From Theropithecus gelada (taxonomy: Eukaryota > Chordata > Mammalia > Primates > Cercopithecidae), in assembly GCF_003255815.1 (NCBI RefSeq), contig NC_037682.1, forward strand, positions 14,660,301-14,724,300: a DNA stretch of 64,000 bases, written 5' to 3'. Below the pieces are notes generated by a model, which saw nothing but the letters and a program-made list of their open reading frames with translations, was not told where the DNA came from and searched no databases. Of the stretch, positions 12,820 through 25,368 are shown in pieces; position 1 is the first letter of the stretch; the number at the start of each line of letters is the position of its first letter. The position numbers and the translations under genes are program-made.

Positions 12820-14170
12820 AAATTTTGTATTTTGCATATTTTATATATCTTTGCAGGATGCTTGGTTAAACATTTTGGAGCAAAGTAGAGTATAATAAAG
12901 TCCAAGATTTTACTTTACCCAGAAAGATGATGCATCAGAAAGAGGATGTGTCATGGTTCTTTTGGTAGCAAATATCAGAAATGTCAATCCACTGCCACCA
13001 GAAGAAAAGAAATCATAAATACCCACGTTAGAAAGTCAATTAGGATAGGAATTCGGAGAATTGTGCTTGGTTTCTTACTCAAATTGGGTCTTTTTAGATA
13101 AAATAGACATCCCAGTGTCTTCATGTATATAATGGAAATATTAATAGCTGTTCTTCCATCATATGAATTACCCATACAAGTTTGAGTGAGGGTCAAACTA
13201 AATAATGTAAGTAAAATAAATTTTGTGAACTATGAAATCAATGAAACTTCTAATATGTGTAAAGTGAACCCTCAAGTGTGTTTTGAATCTCTCTACATTT
13301 TGTGGTTTCGTGGATCCGATTAAAATAAGAAGGAAAACCATTTTTTAAAAGAAACCACAGAACCGCATCATAACCTAATTTTTGGTAACTCATTCATGTA
13401 ATGTGGAACTGCCCCCTTTCTATCAAGATTATGACTTTAGTACTTCTATTTATGATCATTTTAACTGGACCACAGCTCCCTTTTTGTGATGAAAACTGCT
13501 AAAACTGCAGGGAAAGATAAACTGCTAAAAATCCGAAAACCTATGGAGATAACTCCTAATGAAGATGAGCACACTTGGTCTCTAATATCTGCTGAAAAAT
13601 ACTAAGTCCTTTAATCCATCCCTAAATCAAAGCATAAAATCAAATTGTAAGGGAGCAAATGAAGACGCTCTTCCCTTTATCAATTGCTCAATGGCAGTTT
13701 AACAGATTTTGACAAACACTTCAACAAATACTTTTACCTTCAATGAAACCAACACATTCTCTTGCTTATAGAGATGCGGAGTAGAGTCAGGAATAAAAGA
13801 ATAAAACAATAGTAAAACACACATGTTATCTTACTACTTTTCAATGTGCTGAGATAAAAATACCATCTCATACTGTTGTTCTCACTGACAGTTTGCTGAG
13901 GAAGAGAATATACAAGGTGAAGGTGATTATTATTTGAAATGGAAAACTACATACAGTGAGAGTCAAGAATACAGTATGGGCTCCATAAACAATGTGGAAT
14001 GAGTTAGCAGGTCTTAGAGGACATTCCAGGCAACTTTTCATATTTATTTTCACTGCCAAGTATTATCACTGTTATTTGTAAAGAATCACAGGAAATCCTA
14101 CTATCCATGCTTCTGAGGACACTAAAGGGCATATGTGTTTGAAGCTTTGACCGTCACCTTTCAATCATGA
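12820..14170. other. Intergenic DNA, nothing recognised
   Basis: AT-rich single-copy-looking sequence with no coding exon or nameable repeat visible. Confidence 0.4.
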
Positions 14171-14588
14171 TTGTGGTCAGCTGAAAAATAAGCCCTCCTC
14201 TCCCAAAGATGCCCACATTCTAACCCCCAGAACTTGTGAATGTGCTACCTTATGTTGTATAAAGAAGTCAGTCATGGGGGACGTGACAACAGAAGCAGAA
14301 GGTTGGAATGATATGGAGAAAGGACCACAAGACAAGAATACAAAAGCCAAAAGAGGCAAGAAAACAGATTTTCCTCTGAAGCTTCCAGAAGGAATGCAGC
14401 TCGGAAAACACCTTAATTTTAGACTTCTGACCTCCAGCACACTGTTGGGAGTCAGACTTTTCTTACCTGGCTTAATCCAGGAGTAGACTTTAAAACATCC
14501 ATCCCTTGTCTTATTAACTGCTCCCCCAATCCCTGATACTTGGAAAATAAATTTGTGATACTTTGTTGAGACAGCCATAGGAACCTAC
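14171..14588 (+). mobile_element. MLT1-type MaLR LTR, internally rearranged
   Basis: The start (TGTGGTCAGCTGAAAAATA, then AAAGATGCCCACATTCTAA) and later blocks (TTTTAGACTTCTGACCTCCAG, GATACTTTGTTGAGACAGCC) are standard MLT1 LTR wording. Much of the middle is deleted. Between CTGTTGGGAGT and AAAATAAATT, which are close to each other in the family, sits a foreign 91-bp segment (14453-14543). Confidence 0.75.
14453..14543. repeat. 91-bp inverted duplicate inserted in the MLT1 LTR
   Basis: This segment matches the reverse complement of 11842-11932 at 81 of 91 positions without gaps. Homology stops at both ends. Because it interrupts an LTR whose two sides are normally adjacent, this copy is probably the derived one. 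It has no A tail, terminal inverted repeat or obvious target-site duplication. Confidence 0.8.
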
Positions 14589-14872
14589 TGCAATGATCCA
14601 CAAAATGACCCCAACCCCCACCCCCATGGAACATCCTGAGGGATCTTATAAAAGAGAAATTGTATCATTTTACTCTCCTGAATAAAACCTTTTATTAACT
14701 GCTGAAGTCCCCAATTCTTATTATACACAATGTATGATAAAATCCACTCCTTTACCTGTCTCTCCAGTCTCTGCTCAAACCACAGCCACCTCTGTAATCT
14801 GTAGTCATCCTAGACTTCCCATCATTATCTCCATTCTCTCTCAGTATGTCTCAATCTCTGTCTCTCTATCTG

Positions 14873-15309
14873 TGATATGGTTTGGATATGTGTCTTTTCC
14901 AAATCTCCCTTTGAAATGGGATTCCCAACGTTGGAGGTAGGGAGGTAGGGCCTGGTGGGTGGTGATTGGATCATGGGGGCGAATCCCTCATGAATAGAAG
15001 AGCACCATCCCCTTGGCGATAAGTGAGTTCTCGCCCAGTTAGTTCACCTGACAGCTGGTTGTTTGAAAGAGTTTGGGACATCCACCTTCTCTCTCTCTTG
15101 CTCCCACTCTCGCCATGCGATGTGTGATGCACCTGCTCCCCCTTTGCATTCTGCCATGATTCAAAGCTTCCTAAGGCCTCTCCAGGAGCAGATGCTGGTG
15201 CCATGCTTTGTGTAAAGCCTGCAGAACTCTGAGCCAATGAAACCTATTTTCTTTACATATTACCCAGCCTCAAATGTTCCTTTACATGAATGCAAAATGG
15301 CCTAAAACA
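14873..15309 (+). mobile_element. MST/THE1-type MaLR solo LTR with 5-bp target-site duplication
   Basis: It begins TGATATGGTTTGG, contains GATTGGATCATGGGGGCG and CTTTACATATTACCCAGCCT, and ends CCTAAAACA, as this LTR family does. The five bases ATCTG occur directly before (14868-14872) and after (15310-15314). It inserted inside a TCTG-rich simple repeat, splitting it. Confidence 0.88.
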
Positions 15310-15750
15310 ATCTGTCTGTCTCTGTGTCTCTCTCTGCCTTTCTGTCTGTCTATCTCTCTGTCTCCATTTCTGACTCACTCTATCTCTGTCTCCCTGTCTC
15401 TGTGTCTCTATCCGTGGTCTCTCTGTTTCTTTTTTCCCTCTCTGTTTCTGTTTCTCTGTCTCTATGTCTATCTCTTTGTCTTTCTGTTTCTGTATATATC
15501 TCTGTCTCTATCTCTATATATCTGTCTATTTCTGTCTCTGTCTCTGTCATTCTCTCTCTGTTCTTCTATATCTCTATGACAAAGATAGTCTGACTCTGTT
15601 TTTGTCTCTTCTTTCTCTGTCTCTCTCTCTTTGTGTCTGTTTCTGTTCCTCTCTGTATCTCTGTCTGTCTCTCTCTCACTCCGTTTCTCTGTCTCTGTCT
15701 CCATGTGTGGCTCTCTTTGTCGCTGAATCTCCATCTCCCTCTCCATCTGT
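15310..15750. repeat. TCTG/TCTC-rich imperfect simple repeat
   Basis: About 440 bases of mixed TCTG, TCTC and TCTT units on the + strand. It continues the tract found left of the LTR at about 14830-14872. Long open frames on both strands here (Ser/Leu-rich or Arg/Glu-rich) are products of the repeat, not genes. Confidence 0.9.
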
Positions 15751-18700
15751 CTTGGAGGGCCATGCTGATCCCCAGGGTCACATTGAGGTCCCTGCTATGT
15801 TCTCTCAGCACCTTGAACCTCCCTTTTGCATAGTGCATCCTGCTCAATGTCTGTCCTTGAATGACTCTAATCTTCATGACAAAGCAAGTGGTGCCTGACT
15901 CAGTATTTGCTCAACAAATTTGGGGAGGAGTACATTATTAATTTGACTGTACCTCACAACGTTTTTAGAGCTATCCGTGATCTCCTAGTGACTAGTCTAC
16001 CCACTCTCCTCTGTTTACAAGCAAATAACTGGAGCTCCCAGTGGGGAAATAATTGGCTAATGTCTCACAGCTGGTTAATGAAAGCACTCTTTTCTGGCCC
16101 AGCAATCTTTCCACTTATCACACAACAGCTGGGTGTTGCTTGTTGACAACTTACCCAACAGGAGGTGAAAGGTTCTAGAAGGAAGAATGCAGTATGGTCT
16201 AAAAACCCTTGCTCCACTCTTTGGCGACTCTGATTTCCTGTTTTCAAGGAAATCATGCTACTTCAGCTCTATCCCATGAATCTTATAGCTTGGGAAATTT
16301 CTTCTCATCATACTTATTATGCCTTAAATGGAAGAAACCGTAAGAGAATATATCGACTGGCAGTTTTCCAATTGTGTTCCGGGGATCCCAGGCCTGCTCT
16401 GAGAGGTGAGGAGGAAGTGAACCTCTGGGCTTTGGCACCCTGCTTCCTACTCAACCAAGGGAGCTCCTCTTTTATATGTATAATATTTTTGATTTCCATG
16501 TAAGCTTACATGGGAAAAGAAAGGCTCTACGGCTGAATAATGCTTATAATCCACAAATTTAACATAATCCTCTAATTTTGTAAATGAGAAAATGAAAGCC
16601 CAGAGAAAGGAAGCAATTTGCTAGATGGTGGCAGAGCTAGGATTCACGCCGACTGCTCCTGACTCCTCATGTCCTGACCATAACCTTGCCTCTCTATGAA
16701 AAATTCCTTCGTATTATCTTACCCATCATGAAAGTACAGGAGAAGAACATTGCAGAGATCTGGCTCTTGTTAACATCCCACTGCCAGTGAAGTTAGTCTC
16801 CAGACCTTTCTCCACCCCAAGACCTCAGCTCTCTCTGTCTTTTTCTCTCTCCACTTCACTGATGCAATCACCAGCTGCTCTTTTGCCCTCTCCTGACTCT
16901 CAGGAAAGGTTCTGTTCTCATCTTTTGAAGAAATAGCAGTTCTTCATCTTTATTCTAGCGGTTCAGGGAGAGGGAAGGCAGATTACATCTGCAGCCTGAG
17001 CTCTCCCTATGGAAAGAAAGTTGTTACCTCCGGAAAGAAAGGGTTTTAGACTTCTGTGAAAGTATTATTTTATTCAGGGCAGGGGTGTGACAGCAGGAAG
17101 ATTTGTTTCCCACAGCCCTGAAACCATAATACATGCATGGCCACCTGTTATATCTATGAAAAAGTTAACCATTACAAAATAATTATAACAAAAGAGAATT
17201 TGGCTGGGTGAGCTGACGCATGGAAACCCTGCCCTGCATATACTCAGGTATTGACACATTTCTTCAAACACAAAGATTCAAGCTCAAAACCAAGAAAGGG
17301 AAATATCTGAAGGCCAAAAAGAGAGAACTCAAAATCAGAGCAGTAAGTGGGAGCTGAAGCCCTGCGGCTAAGGAGCTTGCTGGGCCTTATGTAGACTTAA
17401 TGGCAGAGTCTTGGGGCTTTAAGCGCTGTGGGTGGGGATCTAGGCTGCTGGTCCTGTGTACAAGGTTCAAGGGGGTGATGGAACTGTTTTGGGAGTCAAG
17501 AAGACCTATGACCACATAGGTGTGATGTTTTTGTTCACATTGATCCCAAACCAAGAAATTACCATAAATGCTGGTTCAGCATAAGACCTCATATACTCAG
17601 CATATTCAGTATAAGTTTATTCAGTATATTGAGTCTAAGGCCTCATATACTGGCAGAGTAGGCCTCAGTAGAGGCAAAGTTAAAACCATCTTGTAGGGAC
17701 AGTTCCATAAACCAGAGCAAACCAGCCTCTACAGCAAACAACCCCAGTGGAAATGGAGCTCAAGACTCAGAAATTACAAACCACACAAGGAAGCAAGTCA
17801 CAAAGGGGAAGTATCAACAGAAACAAAATAGGAAAATTTCCACACCATGACCTGGATTCAACAAGATATTCTTTTTTTTTTTTCTGAGAAAAACATCATG
17901 ATCATAATTTTTAGTTGAAGAAGTTTGTTATCACTGGATTGCAGAATCATAGACCGTGTGTCATTCAGATGCTGGAAAGAATCTCAACAAGCTTTTTTTT
18001 ATTTTACAGATGGGGAAACAGAGACTCAGAGAGGGGAAGTGACTTGTCTAAAGTCACCCTTAGGTTAGTGGGAGAAAGAGGAATAGAATCAAAGTTGCCA
18101 GGTTTCTAGCCCTGTGCTACTTTTTTCTGTCCCATGAGGCCCTGATTTCTCAAGGTAAAAATTAAAAATCTAGCTTCAAGAGAGGACCAGTAGAAAAGAG
18201 GGACAGAAAGACCTACCCAGGATCCAGGAAAAGTTGGAGTGAGGACCCTAGTTCTAATTAGCAAAGCTCCTATTTGGCTCTCTAATAACTAGAAACTTTA
18301 AATAAATGCCTTGTGTCTTGTATTTGTGTTATGCTGACCTGGTTCTCTTTCCTAGCTTTCCCCTACTTAGTCCTTCTCCTGCTGTTGGCATAATGAAAGT
18401 GTTATTACAATTGGGGCAAGTCTGGTTCTGTGATAGTTCCTCCTTCCTTTCCAATCTCTGTCTTCTATATCTATGTAGGAAGGTTAGGAACAGGGAGAGG
18501 GGTAAGACCAGGTACCTGTAGGCCAGCCTCACTAGCTGCAGGCAAAGATGGGAAGCAAGGTGGGTATGGAACTGGCTATGGGTTCAGCCGTGCAGGGCCA
18601 CAGCCTCGAAGACCAGATCAGATGTAAATAAGGCCAAAGGTTTTGGCATAGAGGAGCACTGTCTTTAGGCTTTGTAATTAATTCATTATATAAGACATCA

Positions 18701-20631
18701 GGTTTACACCATCCCCACCATCCCAGGTTTACCAAGGATATGACTTCAGACCAGAAAATCAATTCTTTTATAGTAAGAAACACAAATATAGCACAAACTA
18801 GACCCAGGGTAACTGTTCAAAAATATTGAAGTAAATTGAAACAAAAACTTCATAATAATGTTACTTAAGCTTGAGTAGTCCATCTCAATGAGTCATGGCC
18901 TGCTTTTCCAGGGAAATGTTTGAGAAAAACTGTCGGATTTGTCTCTTTTATTCACGTCTTTATTCATTCAATATAAGCAAACTATGTACCAAACACTGCT
19001 ACATTCCAAGAAGAGAATGATAAACCAATGACACAGTCCTCTGCCATTGAAGAGCTTACATTCACTCGAGGAGAGACCCAAACAAAAAGTCAATTGAAAT
19101 ACACAGTAATAATGCAAGAGGTGCTATTGGAGCACGTAAGAGGAAGATTCTGGTATTATTTAATGCCCTATCATTTAATAACACTTTATTGGGAGGTGCA
19201 ATCCAAGGGCAGCAAATGTGAGGGAGCAAGGGAGATAAGGTAGAGAAGGAGAGGAAGCAAATCTAAAGGGGTATATTACTGAGGTGACTGCAGCTCAGTG
19301 AAAAACACAGGTGGTTAATATCTTTAACCAGACCATATGTAACCACCAGGGCTTGGCACAGTCCATTGGAGGAAGAAAGGAGAGGATCTCTTTTCTCTCC
19401 TGTATCTCAGCTCTAATTCATCAATGTTCACTGCCCTATGGAATTAAGTCCTCTTAACTTCTGGGCTGTGCAGCACCTCTGGCCAGCCACTGGAGAAGCC
19501 AGACGCCACAGGCAATGACTCGGTGCTTCAGTGGAGTTCAGACATGATGAGAGAAACCAGAGTCTCTGGAGGTCCTTCATATTTAGGGTCTTCAGATAAA
19601 GTACTGGATGCTCAGTTAAAATTGAATTTTTGATAAACAATGGATAAGTTTTTTATTCCCCAAGTATTGCATGAGACATTTTTATACTAAAAAACATATT
19701 CATTGTTTATGTGAAATTCAAATTTAGTGGGGTGTCCTGAATTTGTATTTGTTAAATCTAGCAGCCCTACTCTTGCTGGACTTGCATAGGAACCACTGGG
19801 GAGGGGGAGACTATACCAGAGCCCAGGCCTCTTCCTGGGAGAGAGGCAAGTGGTTTTGGAGGTGAGGGGATGGAGGACAGCCTGGGAATCTACACAGAGG
19901 GAGTAGCCAAGGGCTTGGGAAGCTGGTGCTGCTGATGGAATCTAGGGAGACACATAAATCGTTATCTTGCAACATAGGCCTATGGATTCAACAGTGACTT
20001 CTAGGAAGAAATCATGTTTAAACTGAAATAGGAGGGCAAGCAAAAATTAGCCTGGAGAATTTAGGACGTAGCCCAATCTAGATAAACAGCATGCACTGCC
20101 CAGGCTCTAGAGAGAGCACTTCAGGTTTGAGTCACTGCCCTCACCCATTTTGTTTTTTGCCTGCCCCTCAAAAGATAGCTCTTCAATTAAGGTTGCCTCT
20201 ACAACACTTCCTAATGCTCACTGCAAAATTTTCTTACATATTAAATTGTCTCTAAGTTTGTAAATATTTCCCACTTATCTTAGGTTGAAATTGAGGAAAG
20301 CCTCATGGCTCTCCCAGGAAATTGGGCATCTCCTGCCTCACAGTTATCATGTAGGGCAGGACTCTTCTGGGTCATATAGGACCTCTTCAGAAAAAAATCC
20401 CCACATTGAGGGATTGTGGAAATATTGAAATATTTTCTTCTTGAAAGTTAACTGGTGCTTCTTCAAGCACATTAATTGCCCTATTCATCTTGATCTCTGA
20501 CCTGAAAACCACTGAAATTCTCCACAATCCAGTAACAACAACAACAAAAATTGACCCAACAGGAGGCTTCTGGAACCCTTGCATTGTGGTCCTCATTCAT
20601 TCCAATTAATCAGTACACAAGATAGATATAG
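15751..20631. other. Intergenic DNA, only a MIR trace
   Basis: No gene is recognised. At about 17995-18065 a sense MIR-like segment is visible (TTTTACAGATGGGGAAACAG, then CAGAGAGGGGAAGTGACTTG). The rest holds short chance ORFs only. Confidence 0.45.
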
Positions 20632-20775
20632 TCACATCCTCACAGGACCTCTCGGCTCATGGTCATCTAAAGCTACCATCTTCTTTTGCTTGGATACGAT
20701 GTACAGCATCACTGCCAAGACAGCCACAGCATAGAAGAAGAATGCGATCAGCCACCAGAAGATCAAACAGACCAT
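20632..20775 (-). CDS. 47-codon single-pass membrane ORF (uncertain coding status)
   Basis: An ATG at 20775 opens 47 codons ending in TGA at 20632. Residues 4-28 are a strongly hydrophobic, aromatic-rich span (IFWWLIAFFFYAVAVLAVML core). A basic SKQKK and a short charged tail (DDHEPRG) follow, the usual layout of a membrane anchor with cytoplasmic stop-transfer. Two codons upstream of the ATG is an in-frame TGA. Beyond it the same frame stays open for about 32 more codons of ordinary mixed composition before a TAA. I do not recognise the protein. It may be the last exon or a remnant of a lost membrane-protein gene, a true microprotein, or chance. No A tail is seen downstream. Confidence 0.3.
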   Translation of the reverse strand: MVCLIFWWLIAFFFYAVAVLAVMLYIVSKQKKMVALDDHEPRGPVRM

Positions 20776-20954
20776 TTGGGATCAGTTGAAGCAGGAGTGT
20801 TTTAAGATCAGAACTGTCTTTACAGGAGCTAGGGAGCCCTCAAGCTCTGGATGGATGACCACTTTGTCAGACTTTCTTGGAGGATGTTAAATCACTGGCT
20901 GGGAGGACAGGTCCTTTTCAATTATGGGATTCTATAATTCTATCATTCTAAATT

Positions 20955-21175
20955 GAGGGTCAGTAAACTACAGACTATAGGCCAAATCCAGCCTCAACTT
21001 ATTTTTTAAAAGATTTATTGGAACACACTCATGGTCATTCATTTTCCTATCACCTACTTTTGTACTACAGTGGCAGAGCTCGATAGTTACCACAGAGATC
21101 ATTTGATTGCGAAGCCTAGAATATTTACTAGCTTCTCATTTATAGAAAAAAGTTTGGCAACCGCATTGTAAAGCA
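20955..21175 (-). mobile_element. hAT-type (MER1-group) DNA transposon remnant
   Basis: The wording GGGTCAGTAAACTACAGACT near the left end, TTTATTGGAACACACTCATG in the middle and AAAAGTTTGGCAACCGC at the right end fits an old non-autonomous hAT element with related, inverted ends. It is too diverged to give a subfamily. Confidence 0.6.
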
Positions 21176-22640
21176 CTCCTAAAATGAATTTTTTGATAAA
21201 GCAACCAATCACTTCTCATTTACCAAAGCCATTAATCCAGATGGCATTGCAATTAGATTGCTTTTCTTAAAGAGATTCATACCTTTGTTAGGACATTAGT
21301 AAACAATAGTCAGGTGGTCTCTCTGAGTCAATATGACTTCTCACACTGTCAAATCCATAACTGGGGAGGAAAGTCAAGCTTCTGAGATGCTCTAACATGC
21401 CTTTCCTCCAATTCCCATCCTGAAGACTGTACAGCAAGCAAAGTTGAGAGCTGATATACATTGAGCTCCTGCCTGGACCATGTTGAGATTTACAGGGATG
21501 ATTGCAGTCAATCCTCTTAGCAACTTCATCTACTGTATAGAGAAGCTCCTATTGTTTGTGTTTCACGGTTGAGAAGATGAAGGCTTAGAGAAACTCCAGA
21601 ACTTGCACAAAATCATCTATTGAGCCAGAATGTTGCCTGTATTTCAATTCTGAAACCTCTATTTTCCATCTATATTTGTCAGTCTAGCAGTTGAGATATT
21701 CGAGTGACTAGCAAAGCAAGAACAAAGTTTAGGGACTAAATAGACTCACAATCCAGGCTTTGCTCTTAATCTCATATTAAGATTACCAATAAATAGAAGA
21801 GCCAATTGGAACATTTCAATAGAGGACCTAAAGCTCCAAATTCTATATAAGTCTGTGATAGAAGAATCACCTCACTTAAATTGCTTGTTTCTACCTTAAC
21901 TTATTCATGGCTATTTCAGGCAGAAAGAAAAATGGTGGCAATTTTACTTTGCTTCTTCTCAAGGTTTATCTGAATATCCCAGCATAAAGGAAGAAAAGAC
22001 TGAACGTGAGACTGGTTTTATGTTACCTAATAATGAAACAAATTTAGAAATATGAAGTCTGACAGCAGTTAATCCAGAGAGACCGAATGCAACTCCATCA
22101 CTGCTTTTATTCACATCTTCCTTAAGAAGGAAGTTACATGAGAGGGAAGAAGTGGAGACAGAGAAATGAGGACATAAGAGAAATTTCACTGTGTTTCCAG
22201 TCCTATGTGTGCAAAGCTCTTCATACTAAATTGTTTTCAGCTGAAGGATAATGCAAGAGGTACTTTTTATGTTAGGCTAATGTTATTTGGAAGCCTCAAG
22301 GCAGATGGGCAGGGGAAGTGAGTTGGTCCTAATGCTCAATCCTTGTAGAGCATAGCTTGGAGGAGAGATGGAGAGGAAATAATGGCTCTCAGGGCTTATT
22401 CTATCTCCTAGACTCTTCAAATGACCAATAACAGATGCTCAAGGAGTATTTATTTAATGGATTGATGAATTGGGCTTCACTAGAATGTCCTAGAGAACTG
22501 TATTGAGAATGATGTTGAGGCAGCCTTAGGGCTCAGTGGAAATCAAGGGTATGACAGCTCAGTGATGTCTGCCATGACATGGAATAGGAGTGTGGAAGTC
22601 TACAGGCTAAAAAGGCTAAGCTTTTGCCACATCAGGGTGT
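21176..22640. other. Intergenic DNA, nothing recognised
   Basis: No coding exon, RNA gene or familiar repeat is visible. Confidence 0.4.
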
Positions 22641-22826
22641 CCTTCTTATTTTTCTTTTCTTTTCTTTTATCTTTTTCTTTTCTTGTCTCTTCTCTTTTTC
22701 TTTTTCTTACTTTCTTTCTTTTCTTTTCTTTTTTCTTCCTCCTTCCCTCTCTCCCTTCCTTCCTTCCTTCCTTCCTTCCTTCCTTCCTTCCTTCCTTCCT
22801 TCTTTCCTTTCTTCTTGCTTTCTTGC
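22641..22826. repeat. Polypyrimidine tract with (CCTT)n core
   Basis: An almost pure C/T stretch on the + strand with CTTTT units on the left and a regular CCTT array at about 22757-22803. Open frames on both strands here are repeat artefacts. Confidence 0.95.
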
Positions 22827-22945
22827 TTTTTTTTTTTTTCCAGTGTCTCACTATGTTAGCCAGGCTGGCCTTGAACTCCTGGGCTCAAGGGATCCTCCTG
22901 CTTCAGCTTCTTGAATAGCTGAGACTATAGGCTCACACCCTCAAA
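22827..22945 (-). mobile_element. Alu monomer fragment (old)
   Basis: After a short T tract, the sequence TCTCACTATGTTAGCCAGGC and GAACTCCTGGGCTCAAGGGA is antisense Alu-like. It resembles an AluJ or free left monomer rather than a young Alu. Confidence 0.8.
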
Positions 22946-24130
22946 CCAGCTCTTCTTTAGTCCAGTGGAAGTACCACACTGACATGTGTCCTCCAAATCT
23001 AAATTTGCAAATGCCAAAGAGGAAAAAAAAAAGAGCAGAAAGGGAATAACTGAAGATGAGAAAATGGATTAAGGAAAATGGAAGAAAGAGGAAGAAAAAG
23101 AGTGCTAATAGAGAACAGAAATGAAATGGCTTAGGCCATCAAATTCTGGCCTAGCTTTTAATGGGAATATGCAACATTTCACATGGGCCTTCTGTTTTCA
23201 CCCTCCAGATTACAAGGAGTCATGAAATCACTATGTTCTTAGTTTTGTGGTCAGTACCCAAATGACCCTGGTGGAAAGAGCCTCTGAGGGGAAGAAGCTG
23301 ACAACGCAACTCTTAAAACATCAGGTTAGGAATCAGTTGTTCAGAAGGAAAATACTGCCACTTTGTTCACTGAGACCTTCCAGATTTTCCATAACAAAGT
23401 TCACTCCAAAGTAAAGCCATAGTTCTCTGATCTACTTAGTGATTATTTAACTATCAGTTTTCACACTGTTCTCCTAGATTCCTGCTGAAAGGGAATTGTC
23501 CCAGCAAATGCAACTAGACTTTCCTCCCCATTTGAGGTCACAGGTGAAATGCAGAAGTAGCAAACACCTGGACTAGTTCCAAGCCCACACAGGAGTGAAC
23601 CTCAGACATGAATCATGCTTTGGCTCTGGATGAGATGGTGTCAGAAGGTTGCACGGGATCAAACAGAGAAAGAAAGCAGATGTGGGACTTCCTTCTTGCC
23701 TCGTTTTGGAGGAAGTGAAATCGCCTTTCAGCAATGCAGATGCAAAGGTTTTGTGGACAAGATGCCTCTTTTAGAGATCAAAGATCAGTGTTAGCCACAG
23801 GCCATTACTCCTCAAGTGTGGCCATCTGGGGAGGTTATGTGACTGCATGTGCATTCTAGCAGAAGAAAAAGCAAAGGAAATTTCTGGTGAACAGAATAAA
23901 CCAGAAAATGTGTGGGTAAAACGCACTGGTCACCACTTCCTCATATGTGACTGTTAGGAGCAGTTCTACTGCTCCTGGTATGTAAAATTAAGTTAAGCCA
24001 AATTTCCCATCATTTGCACTTCTCCTTTCACTGTTTCCCAGAGAATTGGAAAGAAAACTTCCTTGAGCACAGCAGTCACAGAATCCATAGGCTTTGGGTC
24101 ATTTCAGGCATATAAAAATTCCAGAAATAA
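22946..24130. other. Intergenic DNA, nothing recognised
   Basis: Single-copy-looking sequence; I see no gene or named repeat. Confidence 0.4.
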
Positions 24131-24432
24131 TTTTTTTTTTGACAGTCTCACTCTGTTCCGCAGGCTGGAGTGCAGTGGTGTGATCTCAGCTCACTGCAAC
24201 CTCAGCCTCTTGGGTTCAAGCAATTCTCCTCTCTCAGCCTCCCGAGTAGCTGGGATTACAGGTATGTGCCATCACCACATCTGGCTAATTTTTTTTTTTT
24301 TTTGTATTTTTAGTAAAGGTGTGGTTTCTCCATGTTAGCCAGGCTGGTCTTGAACTCCTAACCTCGAGTGATCCATCTACCTCGGATTTCCAAAGTGCTA
24401 GGATTACAGGTATGAGCCACCCTGCCTGGCCT
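24131..24432 (-). mobile_element. Alu, full length
   Basis: Antisense Alu dimer with a T tract at 24131-24140 and an internal T-rich linker near 24291-24303, ending in the reverse complement of the GGCCAGGC head. Confidence 0.95.
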
Positions 24433-24743
24433 GTTTCTTTTCTTTCCTTTTTTTTTTTTTACATGGTGTGCATTGGTTATTTTCCTGAGCACAAAAGTGA
24501 TGATTACCCAACACCCATCATTGTTGGGTACTTAATAGGCTCTGAATACAAATTTCTCAAGTTAATAAATACATGTTCATTGTTGAAAACTCTAAAAACA
24601 CAGAAAAGAGGAAAAAATTAAAATAATTTAGAAAAACCTCCCAACCAGATGTAATTACTGTCTATGCATTGGCATACATCCCTCTAGTTATGTACATAGT
24701 TGGGGTCATGCTGAATGTTTTTCTTTTTTTTTCATAACATTAT

Positions 24744-25368
24744 TGTCAGAGGTATTTGAACCAGAAAAACTCCATCTCGAATAAGGGCTGGGTAAAAGAA
24801 GGCTGAGACCTGCTGGGCTGAATTCCCAGAGAGTTAGGTATTCTAAGTCACGGGATGAGATAGAAGGACGCAGAAGATACAGATACAGATGACAAAGAGC
24901 TGGCTGATAAAACAGCATGCAGTAAAGAAGGCAGCCAAAACCCACCAAAACTAAGATGGCGACAAGAGTGAACTCTGGTCATCCTCATTGTTCATTATAT
25001 GCTAATTATAGCACATTCGCATGCTAAAAGATATTTCCACCAGTGCCATGACTGCCAATTTCCCGAAGTTACCCTGTATAGTCTAAAAAGGAGAGGAACC
25101 CTCAGTTCTGAGAATTGCCCAACTCTTTCCCAGAAAACTCATGATTAATTCACCCCTTGTTTAGCATATAATCAAGAAATAACAATAAGTATCCTTAGTC
25201 AAGCAGCACATGCTTCTGCTCTGCCTATGCAGTAGCCATTCTTTTGTTTCTTTACTTCTCTAATAAACTTACTTCCACTTTACTCTGTGGACTTGCCCTG
25301 AATTCCTTCTTGTACAAAGTCCAAGAACTCTGTCTTGAGGTCTGCATTGGAAACCCTTTCCAGTAACA
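24744..25368 (+). mobile_element. ERV solo LTR (class I type) with TTAT target-site duplication
   Basis: The LTR starts TGTCAGAGGTATTTGAACC and ends CCAGTAACA. It carries CTAATAAACTTACTTCCACT, a polyadenylation signal in a normal R-region context. The tetranucleotide TTAT lies directly before (24740-24743) and after (25369-25372), as expected for a 4-bp duplication. No internal retroviral genes remain. The flanks on both sides look like one older L1-like fragment, so the LTR interrupted it. Confidence 0.87.

Noticed and set aside
15274..15898. Ser/Leu-rich and Arg/Glu-rich open frames of about 90-144 codons
   Set aside because: They are translations of a TCTG-type simple repeat.
22757..22803. 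Regular repeat considered as a CRISPR-like array
   Set aside because: The unit is a 4-base microsatellite with no spacers, in a primate genome.
22562..22918. Phe/Ser/Leu-rich 118-codon frame and its Lys/Arg/Glu-rich mirror
   Set aside because: They are translations of the polypyrimidine tract and Alu fragment.
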